DNA of 64,000 nt. Source: Devosia lacusdianchii. GTDB taxonomy: Bacteria > Pseudomonadota > Alphaproteobacteria > Rhizobiales > Devosiaceae. A program made the position numbers and the translations under genes. Positions 18,077-26,490 of this stretch are shown one piece after another (within the stretch, counting starts at the first letter, position 1; each line of letters opens with the position of its first letter). The notes beneath the pieces were generated by a model. It ran no database searches, had not been told where the DNA came from, and worked only from the letters and a program-made list of their open reading frames with translations. The stretch spans positions 2,480,001-2,544,000 of the forward strand of contig NZ_CP092483.1 of assembly GCF_022429625.1 (NCBI RefSeq), read 5' to 3'.

Positions 18077-19414
18077 ATGCAAGCAGCGACTCGCTCACGC
18101 CTGACCCTCACCTGTATTCTGGTGACGATCCTGCTTGATATGGTTGGCGTGGGCATCATCGTGCCGGTTCTGCCCGAACTGCTGGAAGACCTGACCGGCG
18201 GCAGCAGCGTCGCCAATGCGGCCGTCATCGGCGGTTACCTGGTCTTCGCCTACGCCTTCATGCAGTTCGTGTTCTCGCCGGTGCTTGGCAACCTGTCCGA
18301 TCGCTTCGGCCGCCGTCCAGTTCTACTCGTGTCTCTGCTCGGCCTCACCTTTGACTACCTGATGATGTCGATCGCCCCCGTGGTCTGGTATCTCTTCATC
18401 GGCCGCATCATCGCCGGTATTGCCGGTGCGGCCCTGGCCACGGCCACCGCCTATATGGCCGACATCACACCGCCGCATAAGCGGACCCATCGCTTCGGCC
18501 TCATCGGCGCCGCCTTCGGTCTGGGGTTCATCATCGGTCCGGTGATCGGCGGCGAATTGGGCGAATTCGGCCCGCGTGTGCCGTTCTATGCCGCAGCCGG
18601 GCTTGCCTTCGCCAATTTCCTCTTCGGCCTGCTGGTCTTGCCGGAAAGCCTGCCCAAGGCGTCCCGCCGCAAGTTCGACATTCGTCGCGCCAACCCGCTC
18701 GGAGCCGTGCTGGCGCTCAAGAAATATCCCTCGGTGCTCTGGCTGCTCGCCGTGCTGTTCTTTTTCCAGCTCTCCGCCCAGGCTCTACCGACCGTGTTCA
18801 GCTATTTCACCGTAGAAGTGTTCCACTTCACCTCTTCTACGATCGGTCGCACCTTGGGCGCTTTCGGTCTCGGCTTCGCCATCAGCCAGGCCCTCGTCGC
18901 CGGCCCTCTGTCGAAGGGTATCGGCGAGCCCGCGGTGGCAATGATTGGTCTCCTCGCCGCCGTCGCGGCCTTCGCCGCTCTGGGCTTCTCCGACGACGTC
19001 TACATGCTGTATCTAGCCATCATGGTCGGAGCCGTCAGTGGCCTGGCACCGCCGGCAATCAACGGCGTCCTGTCCCGCCAGGTACCCGACAACAGCCAGG
19101 GCGAATTGCAGGGCGCGGTGAACGCGGCAAGCTCGCTTGCCACCATCATCGGGCCGTTGGCCGCCACCCAAATCTTCTCCTACTACACGCACAGCCCTGG
19201 CTCATCGGGCTATTTCCCCGGAGCGCCGTTTATCGCTGCCAGTGCCAGCGTGCTGGTTGCCCTGGTGCTGTTCGCCTTTGCGGCCTGGCGCTTCGAACTG
19301 GGTCGCCGGCCCAGCGTAGCCGATCACCCGCATGCACCCGAAATGGCGCCGCCGGGACAGGTCCGGGTGCCGCCTCTGGAAAACGACGACTCCGATGCAA
19401 ATTCGTCCCGCTAG
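18077..19414 (+). CDS. MFS transporter, TCR/Tet family
   Basis: A 445-aa inner-membrane drug:proton antiporter-type protein with 12 predicted helices. The family signature is clear: LVTILLDMVGVGIIVPVLPEL in helix 1, motif A GNLSDRFGRRPVLL between helices 2 and 3, and motif C-like GFIIGPVIGGELGEFGP in helix 5. Chromosomal Tet-like proteins of this sort are widespread in Hyphomicrobiales and need not confer tetracycline resistance. No TetR-type repressor is adjacent. The GNAT gene overlaps its 3' end by 20 nt. Confidence 0.9.
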   Translation: MQAATRSRLTLTCILVTILLDMVGVGIIVPVLPELLEDLTGGSSVANAAVIGGYLVFAYAFMQFVFSPVLGNLSDRFGRRPVLLVSLLGLTFDYLMMSIAPVVWYLFIGRIIAGIAGAALATATAYMADITPPHKRTHRFGLIGAAFGLGFIIGPVIGGELGEFGPRVPFYAAAGLAFANFLFGLLVLPESLPKASRRKFDIRRANPLGAVLALKKYPSVLWLLAVLFFFQLSAQALPTVFSYFTVEVFHFTSSTIGRTLGAFGLGFAISQALVAGPLSKGIGEPAVAMIGLLAAVAAFAALGFSDDVYMLYLAIMVGAVSGLAPPAINGVLSRQVPDNSQGELQGAVNAASSLATIIGPLAATQIFSYYTHSPGSSGYFPGAPFIAASASVLVALVLFAFAAWRFELGRRPSVADHPHAPEMAPPGQVRVPPLENDDSDANSSR

Positions 19415-19880
19415 CCCGGCCGACCACGCGGCGATCCTCGCCATAGTCGCCCCCACGCTGGCCGCAGGCGAGACCTACGCCATCGCCACCGATCTCGATG
19501 ACGACGGCGTGCTCGCCTATTGGCTCAGCCCGACCCACGAAGTCTTCGTCGCCGCAGACGGCGGCACTATCTTGGGCACTTATTACCTCATGGCCAACCA
19601 GGCCGGCGGCGGCGCCCACGTCGCCAATTGCGGCTACATGACCGCCCCGGCCGCGCAAGGCAAAGGCATCGCCCGCGCCATGTGCGAACATTCGCTGGTT
19701 CGCGCGCGGGAACGTGGCTTCCGCGCCATGCAGTTCAACCACGTCGTCTCGACCAATACCCGCGCCGTGGCCCTTTGGCAGAAGCTGGGCTTCGACATTG
19801 TCGGCGCCCTGCCCCAGGCCTTCAACCACCCTGTTCACGGTTATGTCGACAGTTACGTGATGTTCAAAAAACTGATCTGA
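19395..19880 (+). CDS. GNAT family N-acetyltransferase
   Basis: A 161-aa acetyltransferase starting at ATG 19395 inside the end of the MFS gene, so translation is likely coupled. Motif A for acetyl-CoA is seen as APAAQGKGIARAMCEHSL, followed by FRAMQFNHVVSTNTRAVALWQKLGF (in pieces), the usual beta-5/alpha-5 region. The substrate is unknown. This subgroup (NHVV-TN..A..LW) resembles L-amino-acid or phosphinothricin-type acetyltransferases. Confidence 0.88.
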   Translation: MQIRPASPADHAAILAIVAPTLAAGETYAIATDLDDDGVLAYWLSPTHEVFVAADGGTILGTYYLMANQAGGGAHVANCGYMTAPAAQGKGIARAMCEHSLVRARERGFRAMQFNHVVSTNTRAVALWQKLGFDIVGALPQAFNHPVHGYVDSYVMFKKLI

Positions 19881-19889
19881 GCCAGCAGC

Positions 19890-19904
19890 TTAACCCTTCC
19901 TTAT
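19890..19904. promoter_or_regulatory. CtrA-like box, one mismatch
   Basis: TTAACCCTTCCTTAT differs from TTAA-N7-TTAA at the last base. It lies about 50 nt upstream of the GGDEF gene start. It shares TTAACCCTTC with the exact box at 13549-13563. Low confidence on its own. Confidence 0.35.
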
Positions 19905-19952
19905 CGGAAATCGCCGCTGATACGCGCCGGGCGCCGCATCGGATTATCGCAC

Positions 19953-21167
19953 GTGACCGGGCATTTCTTCTTCTCACTTCTCAATCCCGCGCTTTCGGCG
20001 ATTCTAGCCGCCACCTTTGTTGCCCTGTGGCGCCGGCGTCCGGACCAGACCTATCTCGGCGCCCTGGCACTGACCTTCCTGTCCTGCGGCATTGCCTTCA
20101 TTATCAATGACTTCGTCGATCCATTCGACGCGCCGGCGTCCCGCATCGCGTCGAACCTGCTTTTCCTCATGGCTGTTGTCGCCGCCAGCGTCGGGGCTCT
20201 CCTGCGCGTCAAGGCTCGAATACCCGTGCTGCTCTACGCCTGCATCTGCGCGCTGTGGGCCGTTAGCTTCTGCTGGTTCCTGTTCATCGTGCCCTCGACT
20301 GAGGCGCGCATCTACGTCTCCAGCGCCACCTTTGCCATGCTCGGCGGCACCACCGCGTGGTGGCTGGTTCGCGCCCGTCCGAGACGAAGCGTGGACCGGC
20401 TTTTCGTCGGCCTGTCCGTCGGCCTGTCGGCGCTCGCCGTGGTGAGGGCGTTGGCAACCCTGTTTGGGCAGCTCGATCTGAATTCGGGTGGCTCGCTGCG
20501 CGATTCAGCCTATTGGACGACGGTCCAGGCCACCACGCCGATCCTGGTGCTCGGTATTGGCCTCGCCTTCCTCATTGCCCTTGCCATCAGGTTGTTCGAC
20601 GAACTGTCCGCCGAGGCCAACCTCGACTTCCTCACCGGCCTGCTCAATCGCCGAGGCTTCGACAAAGGCGTTCGGGCGCTTTGCGTCACGCAGGTCGGCG
20701 ATATCCCGCCAGCCGTGATGATCGTCGATATCGATGCCTTCAAGCTCATCAATGACAGCTTCGGGCACGCGGTTGGTGACGAGGTCATCGCCGCGATCGC
20801 CAAGACCCTGGCCACGCACGGCCAGGCCGACCTGGTCTCACGCAGTGGCGGCGAGGAATTCACCCTCTATTACCGCTCATCCAGTCGCGACGGCCTGCTG
20901 GCTCACGCCGAAGCCATTCGCAACGCCCTCGCCGAGACCGACTTCCCGGGCGTGCCGAAAGGGCATCGAGTTACGGTCAGCATGGGACTGCATACCCGCC
21001 ACCGGTCCGAAACCACCACCCAGATGCTAGCTGCCGCCGATCGTGCGCTCTACACGGCCAAACGCGCCGGCCGCGACCGTGCCGTCCTGGCGCCCGCGCC
21101 AGCACCCCTGCCGCAAGCCCGTCCCTCCCGCGAACGCCGAACAGGCAGCCGGGCTCGGGCCGGCTAA
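19953..21167 (+). CDS. membrane GGDEF diguanylate cyclase
   Basis: A 404-aa protein with a GTG start. The N-terminal half (about 1-215) has six or seven hydrophobic helices with no recognised ligand motif. The GGDEF domain (about 225-375) carries the catalytic signature GGEEF at residues 299-303 and the metal-binding stretch MIVDIDAFKLINDSFGH. The product-inhibition I-site RxxD is not conserved (GQAD at the matching place), so allosteric feedback is probably absent. The C-terminus is Arg/Pro-rich. It should make c-di-GMP, possibly read by the PilZ protein at 11062-11694. Confidence 0.92.
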   Translation: MTGHFFFSLLNPALSAILAATFVALWRRRPDQTYLGALALTFLSCGIAFIINDFVDPFDAPASRIASNLLFLMAVVAASVGALLRVKARIPVLLYACICALWAVSFCWFLFIVPSTEARIYVSSATFAMLGGTTAWWLVRARPRRSVDRLFVGLSVGLSALAVVRALATLFGQLDLNSGGSLRDSAYWTTVQATTPILVLGIGLAFLIALAIRLFDELSAEANLDFLTGLLNRRGFDKGVRALCVTQVGDIPPAVMIVDIDAFKLINDSFGHAVGDEVIAAIAKTLATHGQADLVSRSGGEEFTLYYRSSSRDGLLAHAEAIRNALAETDFPGVPKGHRVTVSMGLHTRHRSETTTQMLAAADRALYTAKRAGRDRAVLAPAPAPLPQARPSRERRTGSRARAG

Positions 21168-21171
21168 ACAA

Positions 21172-21195
21172 AAGACCCCGCCGAAGCGGGGTCTT
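21172..21195. terminator. bidirectional terminator between GGDEF and gnd genes
   Basis: AAGACCCCGC-CGAA-GCGGGGTCTT is a perfect 10-bp stem with a stable CGAA tetraloop, flanked by A-rich and T-containing sequence on each side. It separates the converging GGDEF and gnd genes and can serve both. Confidence 0.85.
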
Positions 21196-21218
21196 GGTCA
21201 CATGCGATCTGGCTCGAC

Positions 21219-22637
21219 TTACTTGCCCAGCGTGCTCGGCCAGGTGCCGTGCAAATCCGTGCCGCGACCGACAATCTCGAAGCCGTGTGCGCCGAAGAAG
21301 TCGCGCTGCCCCTGGATCAGGTTGGCGGTGCCCTGTGCCTGGCGATAGCTGTCGAAATAGCTCAGCGCGGCGGAAAGGCAGATCATCGGGAACTCGCCGA
21401 CGGCGGCCGCGGCCACCACCTTACGCAGGCTCGGATGCGCGTCCTTCATGATGGCAACGAAGTCTGGCACCACCAGCAGGTTCACATTTCCGCCCTTGGC
21501 ATAGGCAGAACTCATCTGATCGAGGAAACGCGAGCGGATGATGCAGCCGGCGCGCCAGATCTTGGCGATGGTCGCCAGCGGCAGGTTCCAACCATTCTCT
21601 TCGCTGGCCTTGGCGATAACGGCAAAACCCTGGGCATAGCTGACGATCTTTCCGGCCAGCAGCGCCTTTTCGAGATCGGCCAGGGTCACATCGGTCTTTG
21701 CCCGGTTCGGTTTGCCATAGATAGCTTCGGCAGCCACGCGCTCGTCCTTGCGCGACGAGATCGAACGGGCCGCAACCGCGCCTTCGATGGCGGTAGCCGG
21801 CACGCCCATCTGCTGGGCGGCAATCGCCGACCAGACGCCCGTGCCCTTCTGGCCAGCCTTGTCGAGGATAAGTTCAACCAGCGGCTTGCCGGTCTGGTCA
21901 TCGACGGCAGCCAGCACGTGGCCGGTGATCTCGATCAGGTACGAGTTCAGCGGCCCCTTGTTCCATTCCTTGAACACGTCCGCAGCCTGGCCCGGCGTCA
22001 TCCCGAGACCATCGCGCATCACGCCGTAGACTTCGGCGATCATCTGCATGTCGCCATATTCAATGCCGTTGTGGATGGTCTTGACGAAGTGGCCGGCGCC
22101 GCCCTCGCCGAGATAGGCGCAGCAGCTTTCTCCATTGAACTGCGCCGCGATGGCGGTCAGCACCGCCTCGGCATTGTGCCACTGCTCCTTGGAGCCGCCA
22201 ACCATGATCGAGGGACCGTGGCGTGCGCCCTCTTCGCCGCCAGAAACGCCGACGCCCAGATAGCCGATGCCCTTGGGCTTGAGGTAGTCAAAGCGCCGCT
22301 GCGTATCGGTGAACAGCGAATTGCCGCACTCGATGATGGCGTCGCCCTGCTCCAGGTGTGGCAGCAACTGCTCGATCATCTCGTCCACCGGCTTGCCGGC
22401 CTTGACCATGATGATGATCGAGCGCGGGCGCTTCACCGTTTGAACGAAGTCGGCCAGCTCATACTTGGCAATGGTCTTGCCATCGAGCCCCTGCTCCTTG
22501 GCTTCAGCGACGAACTCGTCGATGCGCCCGGCTGACCGGTTGTGGACCGCGATAGTGTAGCCCTTCTCGGCAATATTGAGGGCGAGGTTGCTTCCCATCA
22601 CCGCCAGGCCGATCAGGCCGATATCCGCAGTCGACAT
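21219..22637 (-). CDS. gnd: 6-phosphogluconate dehydrogenase (decarboxylating), NADP+
   Basis: Converts 6-phosphogluconate to ribulose 5-phosphate in the oxidative pentose-phosphate path. It is 472 aa from ATG 22637 (MSTADIGLIGLAVMG), with AAGGA upstream; an open frame extends 141 codons further upstream but is unconserved. The NADP motif GLAVMGSNLALNIAEKG, the substrate/catalytic region GHFVKTIHNGIEYGDMQMI and the C-terminal helical domain are complete, so this is the long, homodimeric form. It diverges from gluconate genes, making a coherent gluconate-use locus. Confidence 0.96.
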   Translation of the reverse strand: MSTADIGLIGLAVMGSNLALNIAEKGYTIAVHNRSAGRIDEFVAEAKEQGLDGKTIAKYELADFVQTVKRPRSIIIMVKAGKPVDEMIEQLLPHLEQGDAIIECGNSLFTDTQRRFDYLKPKGIGYLGVGVSGGEEGARHGPSIMVGGSKEQWHNAEAVLTAIAAQFNGESCCAYLGEGGAGHFVKTIHNGIEYGDMQMIAEVYGVMRDGLGMTPGQAADVFKEWNKGPLNSYLIEITGHVLAAVDDQTGKPLVELILDKAGQKGTGVWSAIAAQQMGVPATAIEGAVAARSISSRKDERVAAEAIYGKPNRAKTDVTLADLEKALLAGKIVSYAQGFAVIAKASEENGWNLPLATIAKIWRAGCIIRSRFLDQMSSAYAKGGNVNLLVVPDFVAIMKDAHPSLRKVVAAAAVGEFPMICLSAALSYFDSYRQAQGTANLIQGQRDFFGAHGFEIVGRGTDLHGTWPSTLGK

Positions 22638-22780
22638 TAATGCGTCCTTCCGAGGTCTTTTACGTCTCAATCTATGCGCGCAGCGCATGCCACGCGGCGG
22701 CGAACCTGACCACAAACCGGCCTTCGACGGAAGTCGTATTCGAGCAAATTTTGGGCAAATATCGCCCCTTGTATGGTAGA

Positions 22781-22794
22781 AACGCTTGCGCGTT
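22781..22794. promoter_or_regulatory. inverted repeat in the gnd / gluconate-gene divergent promoter
   Basis: AACGC-TTGC-GCGTT is a 5-bp perfect inverted repeat placed about 45 nt upstream of the SDR start and about 145 nt from gnd. It might be an operator for a gluconate regulator, but no such regulator is encoded here and the repeat is short. Confidence 0.25.
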
Positions 22795-22839
22795 CGAGGG
22801 GGTATCCCTACGGTCGCTCCACTTTCGGAGACCTGTTCC

Positions 22840-23604
22840 ATGTCCTCTGCTTTCGACCTCGCCGGCAAGCGTGCCTTGGTCACAGGCTCCAGCCGTGGCC
22901 TCGGCTTCGCCATGGCCCAGGCGCTGGCCGAGGCCGGTGCGGCCGTCATTCTCAACGCCCGCGACAACGTCGCGCTGGGCGCAGCCGCGCAGACGCTTGC
23001 GGCCACCGGCGCCACGGTCAAGGCCATCGCCTTCGACGTGACCAGCCGTGATAGCGTCAACGACGCAGTGACCTATATCGAGGATGAAATCGGACCGATC
23101 GATATTCTGGTCAATAATGCAGGCATGCAGTTTCGCTCGAGCCTCGAGGCATTTCCCCCCGAGAAGTTCGACCAGGTCGTCACCACCAACCTGACCTCGG
23201 TTTTCAATGTCAGCCAGCCCGTCGCCCGGCACATGATTGCGCGCGGTGCCGGCAAGATCATCAATATCTGCTCGTTGATGTCCGAACTCGCTCGCCCTTC
23301 GATCGCGCCATACGCGGCGACCAAGGCCGCCGTCGCCAACCTCACCCGCGGCATGGCCGTCGATTGGGCCCGTCACGGGCTCAACATCAACGGTATCGCG
23401 CCAGGCTACTTCGCCACCGAGCTCAATGAAGCCCTGTTCAAGGACGACAAATTCAACGCCTGGATCGAGAGCCGCACACCGATGGGACGCTGGGGCCAGC
23501 CCTCCGAACTCGGCGGCGCTGCCGTGTTCCTGGCGTCAGAGGCATCGCGCTTCGTCAACGGCCACATTCTCTACGTCGATGGCGCGTTCACGGCGACCGT
23601 CTGA
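22840..23604 (+). CDS. SDR oxidoreductase, gluconate 5-dehydrogenase-like
   Basis: A 254-aa short-chain dehydrogenase. The cofactor motif TGSSRGLG is at residues 15-22, NNAG at 92-95 and the catalytic Tyr158/Lys162 in YAATK. The end, FVNGHILYVDGAFTATV, is as in gluconate 5-dehydrogenases (Gno/IdnO), which interconvert gluconate and 5-ketogluconate. The start is ATG 22840 with GGAG 9 nt before it. Gluconokinase follows after one base, which supports the gluconate assignment, although SDR specificity cannot be proved from sequence. Confidence 0.85.
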   Translation: MSSAFDLAGKRALVTGSSRGLGFAMAQALAEAGAAVILNARDNVALGAAAQTLAATGATVKAIAFDVTSRDSVNDAVTYIEDEIGPIDILVNNAGMQFRSSLEAFPPEKFDQVVTTNLTSVFNVSQPVARHMIARGAGKIINICSLMSELARPSIAPYAATKAAVANLTRGMAVDWARHGLNINGIAPGYFATELNEALFKDDKFNAWIESRTPMGRWGQPSELGGAAVFLASEASRFVNGHILYVDGAFTATV

Positions 23605-23605
23605 C

Positions 23606-24148
23606 ATGGCCCTCATCCCCGCTCGCATCATCATCGCCATGGGCGTCAGCTCTTCGGGCAAATCCACGGTCGGCCAGTCCATCGCCCGTCGGCTGCATGT
23701 GCCGTTTCTCGATGGCGACGGCTACCATCCCGAAGCCAATGTCGAGAAGATGCGTGCCGGCATCCCCCTTACCGACGACGACCGCTGGCCATGGCTGGAA
23801 CGGCTCGCCATCGCGCTGCATCAAGCCGCCGAGAAGAAGGGGGCGGCTGTCGGCGCTTGCTCGGCACTCCGTCGCGTCTATCGCGATTACCTCATCGAGA
23901 AAGCCGGCGAACCCATCCTCTTCGTCTACCTCGACGGTAGTCGCGAGGTCATCGCTGCGCGCATGGCCAAGCGCAAGCACGAGTATATGCCGACCAGCCT
24001 CCTCGACAGCCAGTTCGCCACGCTGGAAGTCCCTGACCCCACAGTCGAAAACATCCTGCCCGTGCCTGTCACCGACAGCATCGAGAAAATCACCCAGACG
24101 GTGACCAAGTCATTGGATCATCTCAAGACCTTCAAGCGCTGGCAATAG
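23606..24148 (+). CDS. gntK: gluconokinase
   Basis: Phosphorylates gluconate to 6-phosphogluconate, the substrate of gnd. The 180-aa protein has Walker A GVSSSGKST at residues 13-21 and the gluconokinase signature FLDGDGYHPEANVEKMRAGIPL followed by DDRWPWL. CSALRRVYRDYL and FVYLDGSREVIAARM are also diagnostic. It starts one base after the SDR stop, so the two genes form an operon. The 3' end overlaps the convergent ASCH gene by 17 nt. Confidence 0.95.
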   Translation: MALIPARIIIAMGVSSSGKSTVGQSIARRLHVPFLDGDGYHPEANVEKMRAGIPLTDDDRWPWLERLAIALHQAAEKKGAAVGACSALRRVYRDYLIEKAGEPILFVYLDGSREVIAARMAKRKHEYMPTSLLDSQFATLEVPDPTVENILPVPVTDSIEKITQTVTKSLDHLKTFKRWQ

Positions 24149-24704
24149 TCCGCCGCCGCGCCAGCAGTGCCTCGCCACGCCGGGACAGCCGGTAGCCGAT
24201 GTCCAGGCTCTCGGTCAGCCCAAGTGCCTTGAGCTGCCGCACCTTGCCTTTGAACTTGAGCTTTTCGAGCCCCATTTCGTCGGCCAGCAGTTGCGCCAGC
24301 CGTCCCGGATGGCTTTCGATCAGACGTAGCACCCGCTCTGTCCAGGCCCCGCGAGCATCGAGTTTTGCCAGAGCAGCTTCGACTGCCTCAAGGTCATCGG
24401 CCGACTCGCGAAGGCCGATGCGCGGATCCTCGCCCAGATAATGCAGCCGAATGCGGTACAGCGTGCCCGCCTTTCCGCTGTCCAACCAGGCCATGAGACC
24501 AGCCACATCATCAAAGCCCGCTCGCCGCGCATCGGCTAGGGACAGTCCTTCCGCAAACATGGTATCCACCGCGTCGATAGCCAGCATGCCAATCGCGGTG
24601 GTCAACGTCCCACCGGCTTTGACCGTTGGGCGCGTCCAGCGGCGGAATGCCGTGTCCACCGCGCCGCTTTGTATCCGTTCCAGGTCATCAACCCTGATCA
24701 GCAT
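24132..24704 (-). CDS. ASCH-like domain protein with C-terminal winged-helix-like region
   Basis: A 190-aa protein from ATG 24704 (MLIRVDDLERI). Residues about 1-105 resemble a small ASCH/PUA-type domain (AFRRWTRPTVKAGGTLTTAIG, then YLGEDPRIGL), a fold tied to RNA binding. Residues about 110-185 (GAWTERVLRLIESHPGRLAQ, LADEMGLEKLKFKGKVRQLK) look like a winged helix with a C-terminal YRLSRRGEALL typical of such folds. Its N-terminal half is clearly similar to the separate protein encoded at 32779-33063. It starts 4 nt after the DMT transporter gene. Function unknown. Confidence 0.78.
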   Translation of the reverse strand: MLIRVDDLERIQSGAVDTAFRRWTRPTVKAGGTLTTAIGMLAIDAVDTMFAEGLSLADARRAGFDDVAGLMAWLDSGKAGTLYRIRLHYLGEDPRIGLRESADDLEAVEAALAKLDARGAWTERVLRLIESHPGRLAQLLADEMGLEKLKFKGKVRQLKALGLTESLDIGYRLSRRGEALLARRRTIASA

Positions 24705-24708
24705 GCGT

Positions 24709-25611
24709 CTACTCCGCAGGAACCGGCCTGGCCGAAAACCTTCCCTGCCCATACGCCACCAGAACCGCCGCCCCGACCACCACCAGCGCCCCGCTGACTG
24801 CCCAGCGATTGAGCGCCACACCCAATAGCGCGATGTCGAACAGGAAGGCCCAGACGATCCCAGTGTACTCGTAAGCCGCCAGCAGCGACACCGGCGCCCG
24901 CGCCACCGCCTCCATCATCAGCACATGCCCGACGCCGCCCAGAAGGCCCGCCCCGGCCAACAGCGCAAAGGCGCGTACATCGAGGTCGGCCCATCCAAAA
25001 ATCACCGTTCCCAGACCAACAATGCTGCAGATCACCGCGAAGGATAATGCAATGCTGGCCGGAGGGTCAGTTCGGGTGAGGTCTTTCACCTGCACCCGCG
25101 ACAGGGCATTGGTGGCCGCCATGGCGATGCCGGCCGCCACGCCGATCAAAGCACCGTCGCGCAGCTCGGCGCCAACAAGTGTCGGATAGAGCATCAGCAG
25201 TATGCCTCCGAACCCCAGCGCCACTCCGACGAAAATAAGCGCCCTAGGCCGCTCTCGCAGAAACACAATGGCCGCCAAAATCGACAGGATCGGCGCCAGA
25301 TAGCTCAAGGCGGTCGCCAGTCCAACGGACAGGTAGGCCAGCGAGATGAACGAGAAGAACATGACCGCACAGCCCAGCAAGCCGCGGATCAGATGCTTGT
25401 GCGGATACCTGGTGCGAAGCGAAGCCCGGAGCTGCCCACGAACAGCCATGTAGATGATGATCGGCAACAGCGCCACAAAGCTGCGCCAGAAGACCAGTTG
25501 CCCCACCGGCGCCACCTTGGCCGCCTCATGGATGGCCGCCGACATTGCAGCCATGACGATCAGGGAGAACGTGGCCAGCCAGAGCGCGACGGTCGGGTTG
25601 GATTTGGTCAT
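24709..25611 (-). CDS. EamA/DMT family transporter
   Basis: A 300-aa inner-membrane transporter with ten predicted helices made of two EamA repeats of five. The first begins FSLIVMAAMSAAIHEAAKVAP, the second about residue 150; LGFGGILLMLYP and VVVGAAVLVAYGQG end the repeats in the usual way. Substrates of this superfamily range from amino acids to nucleotides and cannot be set here. It is cotranscribed with the ASCH-like gene 4 nt downstream. Confidence 0.88.
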   Translation of the reverse strand: MTKSNPTVALWLATFSLIVMAAMSAAIHEAAKVAPVGQLVFWRSFVALLPIIIYMAVRGQLRASLRTRYPHKHLIRGLLGCAVMFFSFISLAYLSVGLATALSYLAPILSILAAIVFLRERPRALIFVGVALGFGGILLMLYPTLVGAELRDGALIGVAAGIAMAATNALSRVQVKDLTRTDPPASIALSFAVICSIVGLGTVIFGWADLDVRAFALLAGAGLLGGVGHVLMMEAVARAPVSLLAAYEYTGIVWAFLFDIALLGVALNRWAVSGALVVVGAAVLVAYGQGRFSARPVPAE

Positions 25612-25681
25612 GGGCGAACTCTAACGAACTGCCCGTTTCCATTAGCCGCGAGGCGCCGGCCTGTCACGCCGGCGCCCGCAC

Positions 25682-26455
25682 TTATTGCGCCTGACGCTTC
25701 GACCAGGAGCGCATGGCTGTCATCAGGTAGTCGGCAAAGCCGGGCTCGATGGCCTCATAGCGCTTCCGGAAGTCCGGATGCTCATAGACATCGGCCAACC
25801 CCGCATAGGCTTCCGGCGTACACTCGCGGTCCCAGGCGCCGCCAACCCAATCCTTGTGCCGTTCGATCATCGGGTCGAGGCTGGTCGATTGCGGCGGCAC
25901 ACCGCGCCGCAGCCCTTCGGCCAGGCCCTCCTCCACCGCGCGCAATTCCTGCATGGCCGCGTCGATCTCGGCCTTGGACATCTTGTCCATGCGCTTGCGG
26001 CTATGCGCGATATCGCGCTCCATCGGCGCACCGTATCGGTCGATCAACCACCGCTCGTACTCCGCCTGCTTCTCGGGCGACACGATGCCCGAATACAAAT
26101 CCGCGTCCTTCATGGCGCGATCTCCTTTCAGTCTGGCGATCGTGCGGTCGATCGTCTTGACCATCCTGGCGTATCGCTTCGCGTTCTCGTCCAGCCGTTC
26201 GCGCTGCCTCTGCAGCGTTTCGATCTTGTCGAAGCCCGGCGCATCGAGAATGGCTCCGATCTCCGCAAGCGGAATGTCGAGCTCCCGATGGATGAGGATT
26301 TGCTGCAGACGCAGCAGTTCCTCATCGCCGTAATAGCGATAGCGATTGTCGCCAGTGAACGCGGGCTTCAGCAGGCCAATTTCGTCATAGTGATGCAGCG
26401 CCCGCACCGAGATGCCGGCAAGCTGCGCCAATTTATTGACTGTGTAGGTCTTCAT
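25682..26455 (-). CDS. MerR-family regulator with TipAS-type ligand domain
   Basis: A 257-aa activator-type regulator from ATG 26455 (MKTYTVNKLAQLAGISVRAL). The MerR winged helix (residues 1-70) includes LHHYDEIGLLKPA and YRYYGDEELLRLQQI, followed by a dimerising coiled coil (about 75-120). The C-terminal half (about 130-255) matches the TipAS antibiotic-recognition domain: YERWLIDRYG, MDKMSKAEIDAAMQEL, FRKRYEAIEPGFADYLMTAM. Such proteins bind thiopeptides or other bulky drugs. It lies 35 nt after the CYTH gene on the same strand and may belong to that operon. Confidence 0.9.
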   Translation of the reverse strand: MKTYTVNKLAQLAGISVRALHHYDEIGLLKPAFTGDNRYRYYGDEELLRLQQILIHRELDIPLAEIGAILDAPGFDKIETLQRQRERLDENAKRYARMVKTIDRTIARLKGDRAMKDADLYSGIVSPEKQAEYERWLIDRYGAPMERDIAHSRKRMDKMSKAEIDAAMQELRAVEEGLAEGLRRGVPPQSTSLDPMIERHKDWVGGAWDRECTPEAYAGLADVYEHPDFRKRYEAIEPGFADYLMTAMRSWSKRQAQ

Positions 26456-26490
26456 CTGTCCACGTCTCCGCAAGACAGCTGGATAGTCCC

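Noticed and set aside
18077..19414. Acquired tetracycline-resistance pump
   Set aside because: The protein is TetA-like in family only; no tetR partner or mobile element is near, and chromosomal relatives are common.
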